Of a stretch of DNA of 54,118 nt, positions 16,368 through 24,980 are shown piece by piece. Origin of the DNA: Gammaproteobacteria bacterium UBA7449. GTDB lineage: Bacteria; Pseudomonadota; Gammaproteobacteria; Pseudomonadales; Pseudohongiellaceae. The notes below the pieces were generated by a model that searched no databases, was not told where the DNA came from, and worked only from the letters and a program-made list of their open reading frames with translations. How positions within the stretch are numbered: position 1 is the stretch's first letter; each line of letters starts with the position of its first letter. The position numbers and the translations under genes were made by a program. The DNA lies in contig DLPV01000064.1 of the NCBI GenBank assembly GCA_002477465.1, forward strand, positions 4,354 through 58,471, read 5' to 3'.

Positions 16368-17368
16368 ATCAGGCGATTCCTGCTCTTACACTTAAAGACT
16401 TCGCTTCGGACCAGGAAGTGCGGTGGTGTCCTGGCTGTGGCGATTATGCGATCCTGAAGACCATCCAGAAGCTGATGCCGGAACTCAATCGCCCCCGCGA
16501 AAATCAGGTTTTTGTATCCGGTATTGGCTGCTCCTCTCGGTTTCCGTACTACATGAATACCTTCGGGTTTCACACAATTCATGGCCGCGCACCAGCTGTT
16601 GCAACTGGCGTTAAACTGGCCAATGAGGAACTGGACGTCTGGGTGATTACCGGAGATGGTGATGGCTTCAGTATTGGCGGCAATCACATGCTGCATGTCC
16701 TGCGCCGCAATGTTGATCTGCAGATATTGCTTTTCAACAATGAGATTTACGGGCTTACCAAGGGCCAGTATTCCCCAACTTCTCAGCCCGGTACTCGCTC
16801 ACCTTCATCACCAGAAGGTTCTATTGATGCACCGCTATCACCCTGCGAAGTTGCATTAGGAGCAGGTGGCACTTTTATAGCACGATCCATAGACACCGAG
16901 GCAAAACATCTCTCGGCGGTAGTGAAAGCTTCACACGCACACAAGGGGACAGGATTCGTTGAGATTCTGCAGAACTGCCCAATTTATAACGATGGTGTAT
17001 TTGAGCAGGTAAAAGACAAGAAGCTTGCACAAGACTTTCGTGTCGAGGCGGTTCATGGAGAACAGCTGCTCTTTGGCAAGGAAAAGGAAAAGGCTATTAC
17101 ATTAAATCGCGACACGCTTGCGCTGGAAGTGATTGAGTCGGCAAATAACGCAGACCGCATACTTGTCCACAATGAGACCAATCGAGTGCTGGCGCAACTT
17201 CTCGCAGCCATGTCAGGCCCTGATTTTCCAGTGGCCGTTGGTGTGCTCTACAGTGAAGCCAAGAGTACGTTCACAGCAGATACGGAAGCCCACCTGCAGC
17301 AGGTTCGACGTAGTAGTGGAAATCTCAAAGGTTTGCTGCATAGTGGACACACTTGGCAAGTGAAATAG
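16364..17368 (+). CDS. korB: 2-oxoacid:ferredoxin oxidoreductase, beta subunit
   Basis: A 334-residue beta subunit that binds thiamine pyrophosphate and a [4Fe-4S] cluster. Cluster ligands are probably Cys22 and Cys25 (WCPGCGDY), Cys56 (GIGCSSRF) and a Cys near residue 206 (QNCPIYND). The thiamine motif is GDGDGFSIGG (around residue 97) through FNNEIYGLTKGQYSPTS. The length is typical of KorB. It is translationally coupled to korA by a 4-base overlap. The pair could equally use pyruvate or another 2-oxoacid; 2-oxoglutarate is the most common assignment for this two-subunit form. Confidence 0.94.
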   Translation: MNQAIPALTLKDFASDQEVRWCPGCGDYAILKTIQKLMPELNRPRENQVFVSGIGCSSRFPYYMNTFGFHTIHGRAPAVATGVKLANEELDVWVITGDGDGFSIGGNHMLHVLRRNVDLQILLFNNEIYGLTKGQYSPTSQPGTRSPSSPEGSIDAPLSPCEVALGAGGTFIARSIDTEAKHLSAVVKASHAHKGTGFVEILQNCPIYNDGVFEQVKDKKLAQDFRVEAVHGEQLLFGKEKEKAITLNRDTLALEVIESANNADRILVHNETNRVLAQLLAAMSGPDFPVAVGVLYSEAKSTFTADTEAHLQQVRRSSGNLKGLLHSGHTWQVK

Positions 17369-17429
17369 CTCCTAACCTGACCACATTGAGCCCCTCACTT
17401 TTTAACCAATTTGCCGACAGGACAAAAAA

Positions 17430-18240
17430 GTGATCTACGACAATATTCTGGAAACCATTGGCAACACCCCTATCGTTCGTCTCAATCGTATTGCGCTTAA
17501 AAATCAGAACATCTATGCCAAGCTGGAAGCGTTTAACCCGCTGGCTTCCGTTAAAGACCGCCTCGCCATCGCGATCATCGACGACGCAGAGCGTCGTGGC
17601 ACACTGCAGCCGGGCCAGACCGTGGTAGAGGCGACCTCAGGTAATACCGGTATAGCGCTGGCAATGGTTTGCGCCGCCAAGGGCTATCCCTTTGTGGCGA
17701 CGATGGTGGAAACCTTTTCCATCGAGCGACGCAAGATCATGAAAGCGCTGGGTGCCAAGGTGATATTGACGCCGGCGGCCGAGAAGGGCTCGGGCGGTGC
17801 GACGGGCCGAGGAGCTTGCGCAGCAACACGGCTGGTTTCTGGCCAGCCAATTTGAAAACCCGGCCAACCCGGCCTATCACCGCAACACCACTGGACCTGA
17901 AATTTTGCGCGACTTTGCTGGCAAGGACCTGGATTACTTTGTATCCGGATGGGGTACCGGCGGCACCATGACCGGGACCGGCCAGATGATCAGGTTGGCA
18001 CGCCCGGAAGTTAAAGTGGTCGCGGTCGATCCAGAAAACGCGGCGCTCCTATCTGGCGATGACTGGAGCCCTCACAAGATCCAGGGCTGGACCCCTGATT
18101 TCATTCCCGCTGTATTGGATCAATCGGTCCCCCATGAAGTTGTTAAAGTCTCTGACGAGGAGTCAATCGCCGTGGCGAAACGCCTTGCCGCAGAAGAAGG
18201 TATATTCTGTGGCATCTCAGCAGGCGGCACTATGGCGACT
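17430..18240 (+). pseudogene. cysK: cysK pseudogene: 2-base deletion and lost 3' end
   Basis: Cysteine synthase A, the PLP enzyme that makes cysteine from O-acetylserine and sulfide. The first ~121 codons from the GTG at 17430 are normal, with the PLP lysine K42 in PLASVKDR and TSGNTGIALA. At 17795 the frame shifts: the text reads ggc-ggtgcga where the family protein (G-S-G-M-V-R-R-A-E-E-L-A) needs ggc-atggtgcga, that is, exactly the two bases AT are missing. In the new frame the protein resumes as VRRAEELAQQHGWFL and continues through GWGTGGTMTGTG to CGISAGGTMAT at about 18240. The last ~60-70 family residues (the DTGERYLST region) are absent; sequence of an MFS transporter follows in the same frame. 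Catalytic function is very unlikely. Insertion/deletion sequencing error could explain the shift but not the 3' replacement. Confidence 0.88.
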
Positions 18241-19185
18241 GCACCGACATTGCTGTGGCTGTTTTTTGTCAGGCTGATTGCGGGCATCTCCAGTTCCACC
18301 TTTGCGCTTTCCTATGCCTACGTCACCGATATCACCCCGGAGGAGAAGCGCGCCCAGCGCTTTGGCATGGTCGGTGCCGCGTTTGGCGGTGGATTCGTTC
18401 TGGGCCCCGTTATCGGTGGTTTCCTGGGCGAGTTTGGTGAGCGCGTACCGTTCTACGCGGCGGCTGCCCTGGGACTCACTAATGTCGTGTATGGCTATTT
18501 CGTGTTGGGAGAATCCCTGAACAAGGAGAATCGCCGACCGTTCGAGCTCAAGCGTGCAAACCCAGTGGGAGCCATGCTGCAGATGAGGAAATATCCTGTT
18601 GTCATGGGGCTCGCGTTTGCGTACTTTCTTTACATGATTGGCCATATGTCTCTGCCCAGCACCTGGACCTACTACACCATGGAGAAGTTTGACTGGTCGG
18701 AAAGCCAAATTGGCTTATCGCTGGGATTTGCCGGAGTATTCATGATCCTGGTTCAGGCCGTCCTGATACGTTGGGCAATTCCCACTTTTGGTGCCTTCAA
18801 GGCCGGAGTGTTCGGCATGCTGGCGATAATTATTGGTTTTTGTGGCTACGCCTTTTCCAGCGTCGGTTGGCAGATGTATCCCTGGCTCGCTATTGCCGCG
18901 CTGTCGGGGTTTGTGACGCCAGCTTTCCAGGCCATCATGACCAGCCAGATCCCGGCTAACGCCCAGGGAGAATTGCAGGGCGCATTGAGCAGCGTGAATT
19001 CGATTACTTCCATCATTGGACCTTTGGTAATGACCCAGCTGTTCGCGGCCTTTACTGCGCCTTCGGCCCCGATCTATTTTCCTGGTGTGTCCTTTTTTGC
19101 CGCAGCAGTGCTGAGCGCGCTGTGCCTATTCATCTTCATCCCGGAAGTGCGGGGCCACCAGCTCATCGCACTGGGCAAGGCCTGA
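18241..19185 (+). pseudogene. MFS transporter fragment lacking its first three membrane segments
   Basis: About 315 codons of a TetA-like major facilitator protein. It begins at APTLLWLFFVRLIAGISSS, which aligns by eye with the segment around TM4 of TetA-type carriers. It then contains YVTDITPEEKRAQRFGMVGAAFGGGFVLGPVIGG (the TM4-TM5 signature) and continues to a normal C-terminus with ~8-9 hydrophobic segments. The ~95 N-terminal residues, including TM1-3 and the motif A loop, are missing and replaced by the cysK remnant in the same frame. A carrier without TM1-3 should not fold into a working transporter. The simplest event is one deletion spanning the 3' part of cysK and the 5' part of a neighbouring transporter gene; an assembly join is the alternative. 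Confidence 0.82.
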
Positions 19186-19324
19186 ACCGAGTCGCGCTGC
19201 TTCCCTGCGACAATGCCCACTCAGGGCTTTTCAACAGTTTTCTGGCGCCAGTTTTCATCCTCATACCGGTATCACGCAGAAACGGCCAATTCCTCTGAAG
19301 CCCCTGTATTTAGTAGCGTTTAGC

Positions 19325-19353
19325 TTGACACTACTATCCCTGAATGGTTATAT
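19325..19353 (+). promoter_or_regulatory. Sigma-70 promoter, consensus -35 with 17-bp spacer
   Basis: TTGACA at 19325-19330, exactly 17 bases, then TTATAT at 19348-19353. It is about 50 bp upstream of the lipoprotein gene that begins at 19404 and on the same strand. A perfect -35 with optimal spacing suggests strong constitutive expression. Confidence 0.7.
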
Positions 19354-19403
19354 CTCAGGTCCTCCGGGGGAGTATTTCTAATTAAAGCAATAAAGGTAGA
19401 CCT

Positions 19404-20333
19404 ATGAAGATTCAATGGCTGCTCATAGCAATCGCAGTGCTATTCGCCGGTTGTTCTCCGACTGAGACAACTACTGATTCCCAACCTGCTTCGGTGGCAG
19501 CTGCTGCTGCGGCACCCGCCAGTGACGGGATTCCTCGCACCCCAAGCGGTAAGCCAGATTTCAACGGCATTTGGCAAGTGATGATGAATGCCAACGACAA
19601 TCTAGAGCCAGCCGCGCCCAAGGCAGCTTACCAGCTGGTTCCTGGTGACTTTGTCCCGGTTCCACATCCTGAAGTCGTGGCAATGGGTGCCGTCGGTGCT
19701 GTGCCAGCGAGCTTCGGTGTCGTTGAGGGTGGCACAATCCCTTACAAGCCCGAGGCATTGGCCCGTCGTGATGAAAATGCCGCCAACTGGCTGGCGAATG
19801 ATCCTGAAGTGAAGTGCTACATGCCCGGCGTGCCGCGCGCGACCTACATGCCGCACCCATTCCAGATTTTTCAGAGCGAAAGTGCATTCTTTATCGCTTA
19901 CTCTTTTGCCGGCGCAGTGCGTAATGTATTCCTGGAAGATCCGGGTCCAGCGCCACTGGATTCCTGGATGGGTCAGTCTTACGGCTACTGGGATGGCGAT
20001 ACCTGGGTAGTGGAAGTGACTGGTCTGGATGATCGAACGTGGTTTGATCGTGCAGGTAACTATCACACCTATCAGCTCAAGGTCACCGAGCGCTATGACA
20101 TGGTGAGTGAAAACGTCATCATGTATTCAGCGACCATGGAAGATCCCGAGATCTTCGAACGTCCCTGGACCATCAGCATGCCTATCTACCGTCGCCTCGA
20201 AGAAGGCTACGAGTTGCCGCAATTCAAGTGCGTCGAGTTTGTAGAAGAGATGATGTACGGCCAGTATCGCAAGGGCGGTGAGTTCGAACAGCGTCTGCGC
20301 CAGGAAATGCTCGAGGAGGCGCAGAGCAACTAA
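19404..20333 (+). CDS. Lipoprotein of the PRTPSGKPD family
   Basis: A 309-residue lipoprotein: M-K-I-Q-W-L-L-I-A-I-A-V-L-F-A-G-C with lipobox FAGC, then an Ala/Thr/Ser linker and the family motif PRTPSGKPDFNGIWQ at about residues 45-59. Further conserved pieces are CYMPGVPRATYMPHPFQI, FLEDPGPAPLDSW and SYGYWDGDTWVVEVTGLDDRTWFD. Two relatives occur in the window, an intact one at 29207 and a broken one at 44148-45176. They share the (Y)W(D/N)GD...LVVE core. The family is abundant in marine Gammaproteobacteria and Acidobacteria but has no known function. A strong promoter lies upstream, and the DUF6152 gene follows on the same strand after 235 bp. Confidence 0.85.
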   Translation: MKIQWLLIAIAVLFAGCSPTETTTDSQPASVAAAAAAPASDGIPRTPSGKPDFNGIWQVMMNANDNLEPAAPKAAYQLVPGDFVPVPHPEVVAMGAVGAVPASFGVVEGGTIPYKPEALARRDENAANWLANDPEVKCYMPGVPRATYMPHPFQIFQSESAFFIAYSFAGAVRNVFLEDPGPAPLDSWMGQSYGYWDGDTWVVEVTGLDDRTWFDRAGNYHTYQLKVTERYDMVSENVIMYSATMEDPEIFERPWTISMPIYRRLEEGYELPQFKCVEFVEEMMYGQYRKGGEFEQRLRQEMLEEAQSN

Positions 20334-20568
20334 TCGTTTCATGATTCAGCGGCGTAATTCCAGCAGATTTGGAGTTTCTGCCGCTGATTCGTTAAAATGA
20401 ATGAAATTCCGGTGTAATTGACTTCCTCAGGCGCGATAACTCGTGTAAAAAGAACCAATTACGTTAAGCAGCTGATTAATATTGCACAGCATTGAATAGG
20501 GAGGTCGTTTAGCAAGCAGCCAGTACGGCTGATTTGAGAACGGCTAACTGTAACGAAGGGGTAAATCT

Positions 20569-21018
20569 ATGAAAGCAAAACTTCTGGCTCTAGCCGCAGT
20601 GACCGCAATTGGTGTGGTAGCGATCAAGCCACCAGCGACAGCGCACCATGCGTTTTCCGCTGAATTTGATGCCAACCTGCCGGTTCGTCTGGGTGGTCCG
20701 ATTACTCGTGTTGAGTGGATTAACCCGCACACCTGGATTCACCTGGATAATAACGATCCTGAGGCTACTCGCGATCCCGGTCCCTGGATGGTTGAAGGTG
20801 GCACTCCCAACACTTTGCTGCGACGCGGCATTAACCGCAACTCGCTGGTACTGGGTACAGACATCGTGGTGACTGGCTACCAGAGTAAAGACCGTCTGTG
20901 CGAGCCAACTTGCCGCGCGAATGGTCGTGACATCACCTTCCCAGATGGGCGTAAGCTGTTTATGGGATCTTCAGGAACAGGTGCCCCACGCGATGGGTCT
21001 GATGTGACTGAACAGTAA
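20569..21018 (+). CDS. DUF6152 family secreted protein
   Basis: A 149-residue protein with a signal peptide (LLALAAVTAIGVVAIKPPATA-H) and the DUF6152 pattern: HHAFSAEFDANLPV near residue 25, GPITRVEWINPHTWIHLD around residue 45, then WMVEGGTPNTLLRRGINRNSL and VTGYQSKDRLCEPTCRANGRDITFPDGRKLF. The two Cys in CEPTC may form a disulfide. The His-His after the signal-peptide region and the NPHTW core are invariant in relatives I know. It follows a PRTPSGKPD lipoprotein gene, an association I recall for these families in marine bacteria. A hairpin terminator follows 23 bp after the stop. Function unknown. Confidence 0.85.
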   Translation: MKAKLLALAAVTAIGVVAIKPPATAHHAFSAEFDANLPVRLGGPITRVEWINPHTWIHLDNNDPEATRDPGPWMVEGGTPNTLLRRGINRNSLVLGTDIVVTGYQSKDRLCEPTCRANGRDITFPDGRKLFMGSSGTGAPRDGSDVTEQ

Positions 21019-21040
21019 CTAAGTTCTACTTAGTTTCAAA

Positions 21041-21070
21041 AAAGCCCGGTTATTACACCGGGTTTTTTTT
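21041..21070 (+). terminator. Rho-independent terminator after the DUF6152 gene
   Basis: Stem CCCGGT / ACCGGG (21045-21050 with 21057-21062) extended outwards by A-T pairs and a G-T pair, loop TATTAC, followed by eight T. It ends the transcript from 19325 or from 20569. The A-run on its left side could make it work in both directions, but the minus-strand gene next to it starts further away and reads away from it. Confidence 0.88.
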
Positions 21071-21174
21071 GTCCTTCGACGCAGCGAGCAAGGTCACAAA
21101 AAATCTGGACGTCCAGTCTCGACGCTGTTCGCAGTCAGTGGACTAGCTTGAATGCAGCTTCTGCCGGTATTTTG

Positions 21175-21741
21175 CTATTCCACCACCGGATCTAACACCC
21201 GCGTAAAATCACCCCCGTCTCTGAATACGGTCGAATCTACGAAGAACCCGGATGCGTGCAGTTTTACGGTGACGGTGCGAGAGCCACGGTTTTCCCAGAA
21301 CCACCCATGGATGCCGGTAAAAGGGGCGTGGAAAGCACCAGAACTTTCGCTAGCGTTCCCCTGCTCATAGCTTTCAGCATACTCTTCGCCAAGGCCAGCG
21401 GGTTCGGCGTGCATGTCGTAGTAGACCTCCCCATCAGTCTGCCAACTAAACACCATGGTTGCATCCAGGTCTAAGGTGTATTTGTATTCGACGGATTGAA
21501 AGGGTCCCAATTCAAATTCCACATAATCATTGCGGTGAGCAATCAATTGTTCTTCGAATGGATTCTCGTCTGCGGACAAAGCGGTCAAGCCAAGCAATCT
21601 TCCGGTACCTATGGGATCGACGCCGAACTCAGCAGGTAAAATAGCAACCACTAGCACGAGGGTGCCAACCCCAATTGCGGCGGCAGTCGCGATCAATATC
21701 GTTTTTAGTGATGGGGCTTCGGTGTTATCGGGTGAGTGCAA
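21175..21741 (-). CDS. Membrane-anchored protein of unknown function, HupE neighbour
   Basis: A 188-residue protein with one N-terminal membrane segment (about residues 13-35, TILIATAAAIGVGTLVLVVAI) and an extracytoplasmic beta-rich domain with many aromatic and acidic residues: VEFELGPFQSVEYKYTLD, VFSWQTDGEVYYDMHAEP and HGWFWENRGSRTVTVKL. No Cys and no obvious catalytic motif. It is the third gene of a minus-strand set (cytochrome c, HupE, this gene) with a 23-bp gap to hupE. It may work with the HupE-like carrier, but I recognise no described function. Confidence 0.75.
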   Translation of the reverse strand: MHSPDNTEAPSLKTILIATAAAIGVGTLVLVVAILPAEFGVDPIGTGRLLGLTALSADENPFEEQLIAHRNDYVEFELGPFQSVEYKYTLDLDATMVFSWQTDGEVYYDMHAEPAGLGEEYAESYEQGNASESSGAFHAPFTGIHGWFWENRGSRTVTVKLHASGFFVDSTVFRDGGDFTRVLDPVVE

Positions 21742-21764
21742 ATGGGATTCTCCTGCTGCTAGCG

Positions 21765-22481
21765 CTAGTAAGGTGATTGCAGCAAATACGCGCTGAGTTG
21801 ATAGCCGGCAAGCAAGAAACCACCGGTCATGAGGACCGTATTAGCAGCAAATGCGCGCCTTAAATAACTGGCGCTGTTGCGCCAGATACTGAGCACGATT
21901 AGAACTGCTGATAAAGCCAGTATCTGGCCTATCTCTACTCCGACGTTAAAACTGACGATGTTGGTGACCAGACCATTGTCAGAAATCGTAAACTCCTGCA
22001 GCTTGGTTGCCAGTCCGAGGCCGTGAAACAAGCCGAACACAAACACGGCGATCTTGGTATTTGGTTCCACACCGAGCACCCGCCTGAATCCATCCATGTT
22101 TTCGAAGGCTTTGTAAACAATCGACAGGCCAATAATGGCATCGATTAAGTAGGCATTTACCTGCAGGTTTGCCAGCATGCCTAATAGCAGGGTGATGCTG
22201 TGGCCTATCGCGAATAAGGTGACGTACTCCACCACATGTTTGGGGCGGTACAGGAAAAATATCACACCAACCAGAAACAGCAGGTGATCATATCCCGTGA
22301 CCATGTGCTTGGCGCCAAGATAAATGAATGGGCCTACGGCGGGGCCGTCTATGGCCTGCACGAAATTGGCATCAGAACCTTCGATAGTGTGACCAAAGGC
22401 CACGACAGGCAGCAAGCTTAATAACACCGCGGTGAGGCAACGCAACGCCATGACTGTGTTTGTCTTGACTTTACGTTGCAT
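21765..22481 (-). CDS. HupE/UreJ-like membrane protein
   Basis: A 238-residue integral membrane protein with a signal peptide and about six further hydrophobic segments. The family core is clear: YLGAKHMVTGYDHLLFLVGVIFFLY, then ATLFAIGHSITLLLG-like sequence (VTLFAIGHSITLLLGML) and FVFGLFHGLGLATKL. The conserved His residues in GYDHLLF, GHS and LFHGLG are expected in HupE/UreJ proteins, which are thought to import nickel or other metal ions. No hydrogenase or urease gene is in the window, so the metal and purpose are open. It begins 3 bp after the cytochrome gene, so the two are co-transcribed. Confidence 0.85.
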   Translation of the reverse strand: MQRKVKTNTVMALRCLTAVLLSLLPVVAFGHTIEGSDANFVQAIDGPAVGPFIYLGAKHMVTGYDHLLFLVGVIFFLYRPKHVVEYVTLFAIGHSITLLLGMLANLQVNAYLIDAIIGLSIVYKAFENMDGFRRVLGVEPNTKIAVFVFGLFHGLGLATKLQEFTISDNGLVTNIVSFNVGVEIGQILALSAVLIVLSIWRNSASYLRRAFAANTVLMTGGFLLAGYQLSAYLLQSPY

Positions 22482-22484
22482 GTG

Positions 22485-22988
22485 CTAGTCAGCGGCTTCG
22501 TCGAAGCGATTCAGGATATCGGGGTTATAGGCTTGATGGCAGGCGGTGCAGACGCTATACAGTTGGGCCCCGGCCTGAAAGAACGCTTCCTGATCCTGTG
22601 CCGCAGCGGCCTCCATGGCCAATACGCCTGCCTCACTGAGGCCCTGTGAGTAGATCATCCAAGCGTCGTTATCCTCAGCCCGGCCCGGTAACGCCAGCAT
22701 ATTGCCAGACTCCACAACGATAGCTGCCTGTGACCTGACATAGGCCCAGCCGTCATCGGTAGTGGGATAAAGCTCCTCGTAGCCAGAGGCATCCAAAACC
22801 CAGCCTCCAGATGACCAGAGGATGTCGGAGGCAGGTTCAAGTACCAGGGACATGATCTCCGTCATATCCAGTTCAGTATTGTAAGCGCTGGAGGCAGTGG
22901 ATACTGAGTCTTCCTCAGGGCTTGAACATCCTGTTAGCAGCACTAGGCCAAGGCTGATGAGAAGTGATAGGCTGATCTTGATGGGCAT
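22485..22988 (-). CDS. Class II-like cytochrome c lipoprotein
   Basis: A 167-residue lipoprotein: signal with VLLTGC lipobox (Cys21) and a helical body ending in a single haem motif, Cys147-Thr-Ala-Cys150-His151 (VCTACHQAY). A CxxCH close to the C-terminus is the arrangement of class II cytochromes c (cytochrome c'/c556), which are four-helix bundles. No separate methionine ligand is obvious. It is the first gene of the cytochrome-HupE-membrane protein operon and diverges from the propeller gene at 23140. Role in electron transfer or gas binding is not decided by sequence. Confidence 0.8.
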   Translation of the reverse strand: MPIKISLSLLISLGLVLLTGCSSPEEDSVSTASSAYNTELDMTEIMSLVLEPASDILWSSGGWVLDASGYEELYPTTDDGWAYVRSQAAIVVESGNMLALPGRAEDNDAWMIYSQGLSEAGVLAMEAAAAQDQEAFFQAGAQLYSVCTACHQAYNPDILNRFDEAAD

Positions 22989-23093
22989 AACGATGTATCC
23001 TTATTCAATGCGGTTTCGGCAAGGCGCTGCCCGAATAATTCAGGTAGCTGTTATGGTGCCGGAAGCATCTCCAAGTCTGCCTTAAATTGCCTG

Positions 23094-23099
23094 TATAAT
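23094..23099 (+). promoter_or_regulatory. Perfect TATAAT -10 element
   Basis: TATAAT lies 40 bp upstream of the ATG at 23140, in the 151-bp gap between two divergent genes. The -35 region 17 bp upstream does not match TTGACA well, so promoter strength is uncertain. Confidence 0.4.
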
Positions 23100-23139
23100 C
23101 CACTGGAAAAAGCGGACTTTCAATCCTAAGGTACTGGTA

Positions 23140-24306
23140 ATGTTAAATAAATTGCAGATTCCGCGCGCGCTCCAGGTGGTCCTTTTAACCCTCTTACTGA
23201 CGTTGTGCGGGCAGGCCCGTGCTGAAATTCTTGTTCAGAAAACGCCAGATGAGGGACTGCAGCCGCGTCTGGTGCAGGCAGCAGATGGAGGTATCCATCT
23301 GCTATATTTCAAGAAGCGCCTGAATCGCCCTGCGGCCCGCGAGGGAAATCTCTACTATCGCGAATACCTGATCGACGAAAAACGCTTTGGCCCTGCGATA
23401 AAAGTTTCCAGCCAGGCTTTTAATCTGCAGACAGTAGCCATTTCCCGCGCTGCAATGGCAATTAGTGAAGACGGTCGCCTGCATGTGATGTGGTACCTGG
23501 CACGTGAGGCTGAGTATTTTTATGCCCGATCAAATTCAGACCGCAGTACATTTGAGCCACAGCAGTCCATGGTTGAAGAGTTTAGGGAAGGCATAGATGC
23601 TGGCGGCGACATTGCGGCATTCGGTTCGCAGGTGGCGATAGTCTGGGGTGCAGGTGAACTAACCCAAGAAGCTGAACGCACCATGTTTGCCCGTTTCTCT
23701 CATGACTCAGGATCTAGCTTTGGTGAGGAGCTGCGAGTCAGTGATCCGGCCCTCGGTGCCTGCGCCTGCTGTTCGTTGGCGGCTGAGTACCTCAATGAAG
23801 ATACATTGGTGGTTGCGTACCGCTCCGCAATCGACGGCATCGGGCGGCACATGCAAATTTTGACATTAAATGGTGTCTCTGCTGAAACTCCGTCAGGGCG
23901 GTATCAGTCACTGCAACCATTGCAACAGTGGGAAGCCACATTCTGTCCCTTAAGCACTAATGACATCGCTGCGTCTGAAAAGGACGAGCACTGGATTGTG
24001 TTTGAAACAGAAGGGCGGATTGTTGAAATGAATCTTTTGAACCCCGACAAGATCGCTCTGGCAGGTGAACCTTTTATTGAAACCCGGCAAAAAAATCCGA
24101 CACTTGCGTTCAATCCGCAGGGCGAAAAGTTAATCGCCTGGGGTGAGGCCATCAGTCACAGTCGCGGTGGTCGTCTGAACCTGCGTTTTTTTGATGCTGA
24201 GGGTAAAGTGGCAGACTACGAGCTAGAGGAAGAGCTGCATATCGTAGATTTCAGTTTTCCGGCTGCAGCCGCCCTGCCAGACGGCGATTTCCTGGTGCTT
24301 CACTGA
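23140..24306 (+). CDS. Secreted sialidase-like beta-propeller protein with CxCC motif
   Basis: A 388-residue protein with a signal peptide (VVLLTLLLTLCGQARA-E). The body shows repeated hydrophobic beta stretches and BNR-like pieces (GIHLLYFKK, RLHVMWYLAREAEYFYARSNSDRSTFE, ARFSHDSGSSFGEELRVSD), typical of a six-bladed sialidase-type propeller. Unusual for a sialidase are Cys-x-Cys-Cys in LGACACCSLAAEY and another Cys in EATFCPLS, which may bind a metal or form a disulfide. Glycosidase function is not supported: the arginine triad cannot be assigned. It converges on the gene at 24300, overlapping it by 7 bases. Its divergent neighbour is the cytochrome c operon, so a redox or metal link is conceivable but unproven. 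Confidence 0.72.
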   Translation: MLNKLQIPRALQVVLLTLLLTLCGQARAEILVQKTPDEGLQPRLVQAADGGIHLLYFKKRLNRPAAREGNLYYREYLIDEKRFGPAIKVSSQAFNLQTVAISRAAMAISEDGRLHVMWYLAREAEYFYARSNSDRSTFEPQQSMVEEFREGIDAGGDIAAFGSQVAIVWGAGELTQEAERTMFARFSHDSGSSFGEELRVSDPALGACACCSLAAEYLNEDTLVVAYRSAIDGIGRHMQILTLNGVSAETPSGRYQSLQPLQQWEATFCPLSTNDIAASEKDEHWIVFETEGRIVEMNLLNPDKIALAGEPFIETRQKNPTLAFNPQGEKLIAWGEAISHSRGGRLNLRFFDAEGKVADYELEEELHIVDFSFPAAAALPDGDFLVLH

Positions 24307-24980
24307 AGGCTTGGGTTGCTGAGGTTGACTTTAAGTCGCTGCTGCAAACGCACCGCATTCTCTATTTCCAGTCGTCGCCATTGCAGATCGGTTTCCCGCT
24401 GCAGGCGATTCTGACTCTGATCAACAGAATTAATTACCGACTGTCGCAAGTTATAACTGTCGCGTTCCGTTTGATTCAGGCCGTTCGACGCGATGCCTAA
24501 TCCTGGCTGCCGGGATCCATTCTGAATTGCCGCGTAAGCTTGTGCCACATACTGGGTGCGATTTATCAGCGCCTTGTTGCCGCAGGCAAACTCCACATCT
24601 AGCAAGCGTGTCAGGGTTAGTTGTGCGCCGTTTTCATCATGGCTGGCAGCATTATTGGAGACTAACTGCTCTCGCCAAATAACCAGTGGCTCGCACAGTG
24701 CCTGGTAAATTGAGAGCTGTGCTGTACTTATGGACTCACGAAACTCCTTGCAGGCCTCGCTGTCGCTGGAGTCAACAAGGCAGAGCCTGGCTGATTCATC
24801 AAGGCGCATAAGATACGATTTCGCCGCAGTAATCTGGGTATCCAGGTCTATAGCTGGGTCAGTGTCCAGAGCAGACTGCGCAGTACTGGAGATGGCATGG
24901 CAAATTAGAAGCAAGGCGAATGCCGCTGAGTACGAGTACCCAACCAGCGTCGACTTCCTGTGATTACTCGTAGAGCTCAA
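24300..24980 (-). CDS. Secreted protein of unknown function
   Basis: About 227 residues with an N-terminal signal peptide (LVGYSYSAAFALLLICHAISSTA-Q) and a helical body: LDTQITAAKSYLMRLDESARLCLVDS, EACKEFRESISTAQLSIYQALC and QRETDLQWRRLEIENAVRLQQRL. At least four Cys suggest disulfides. I recognise no family. The start is uncertain: the frame runs up to 25043 with an ATG well inside the YkgJ gene, but a TTG at 24980 gives a better signal peptide (n-region with H-R-K) and only a 17-base overlap with the YkgJ gene. It converges with the propeller gene and is probably co-transcribed with the YkgJ gene. Confidence 0.65.
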   Translation of the reverse strand: MSSTSNHRKSTLVGYSYSAAFALLLICHAISSTAQSALDTDPAIDLDTQITAAKSYLMRLDESARLCLVDSSDSEACKEFRESISTAQLSIYQALCEPLVIWREQLVSNNAASHDENGAQLTLTRLLDVEFACGNKALINRTQYVAQAYAAIQNGSRQPGLGIASNGLNQTERDSYNLRQSVINSVDQSQNRLQRETDLQWRRLEIENAVRLQQRLKVNLSNPSLQ

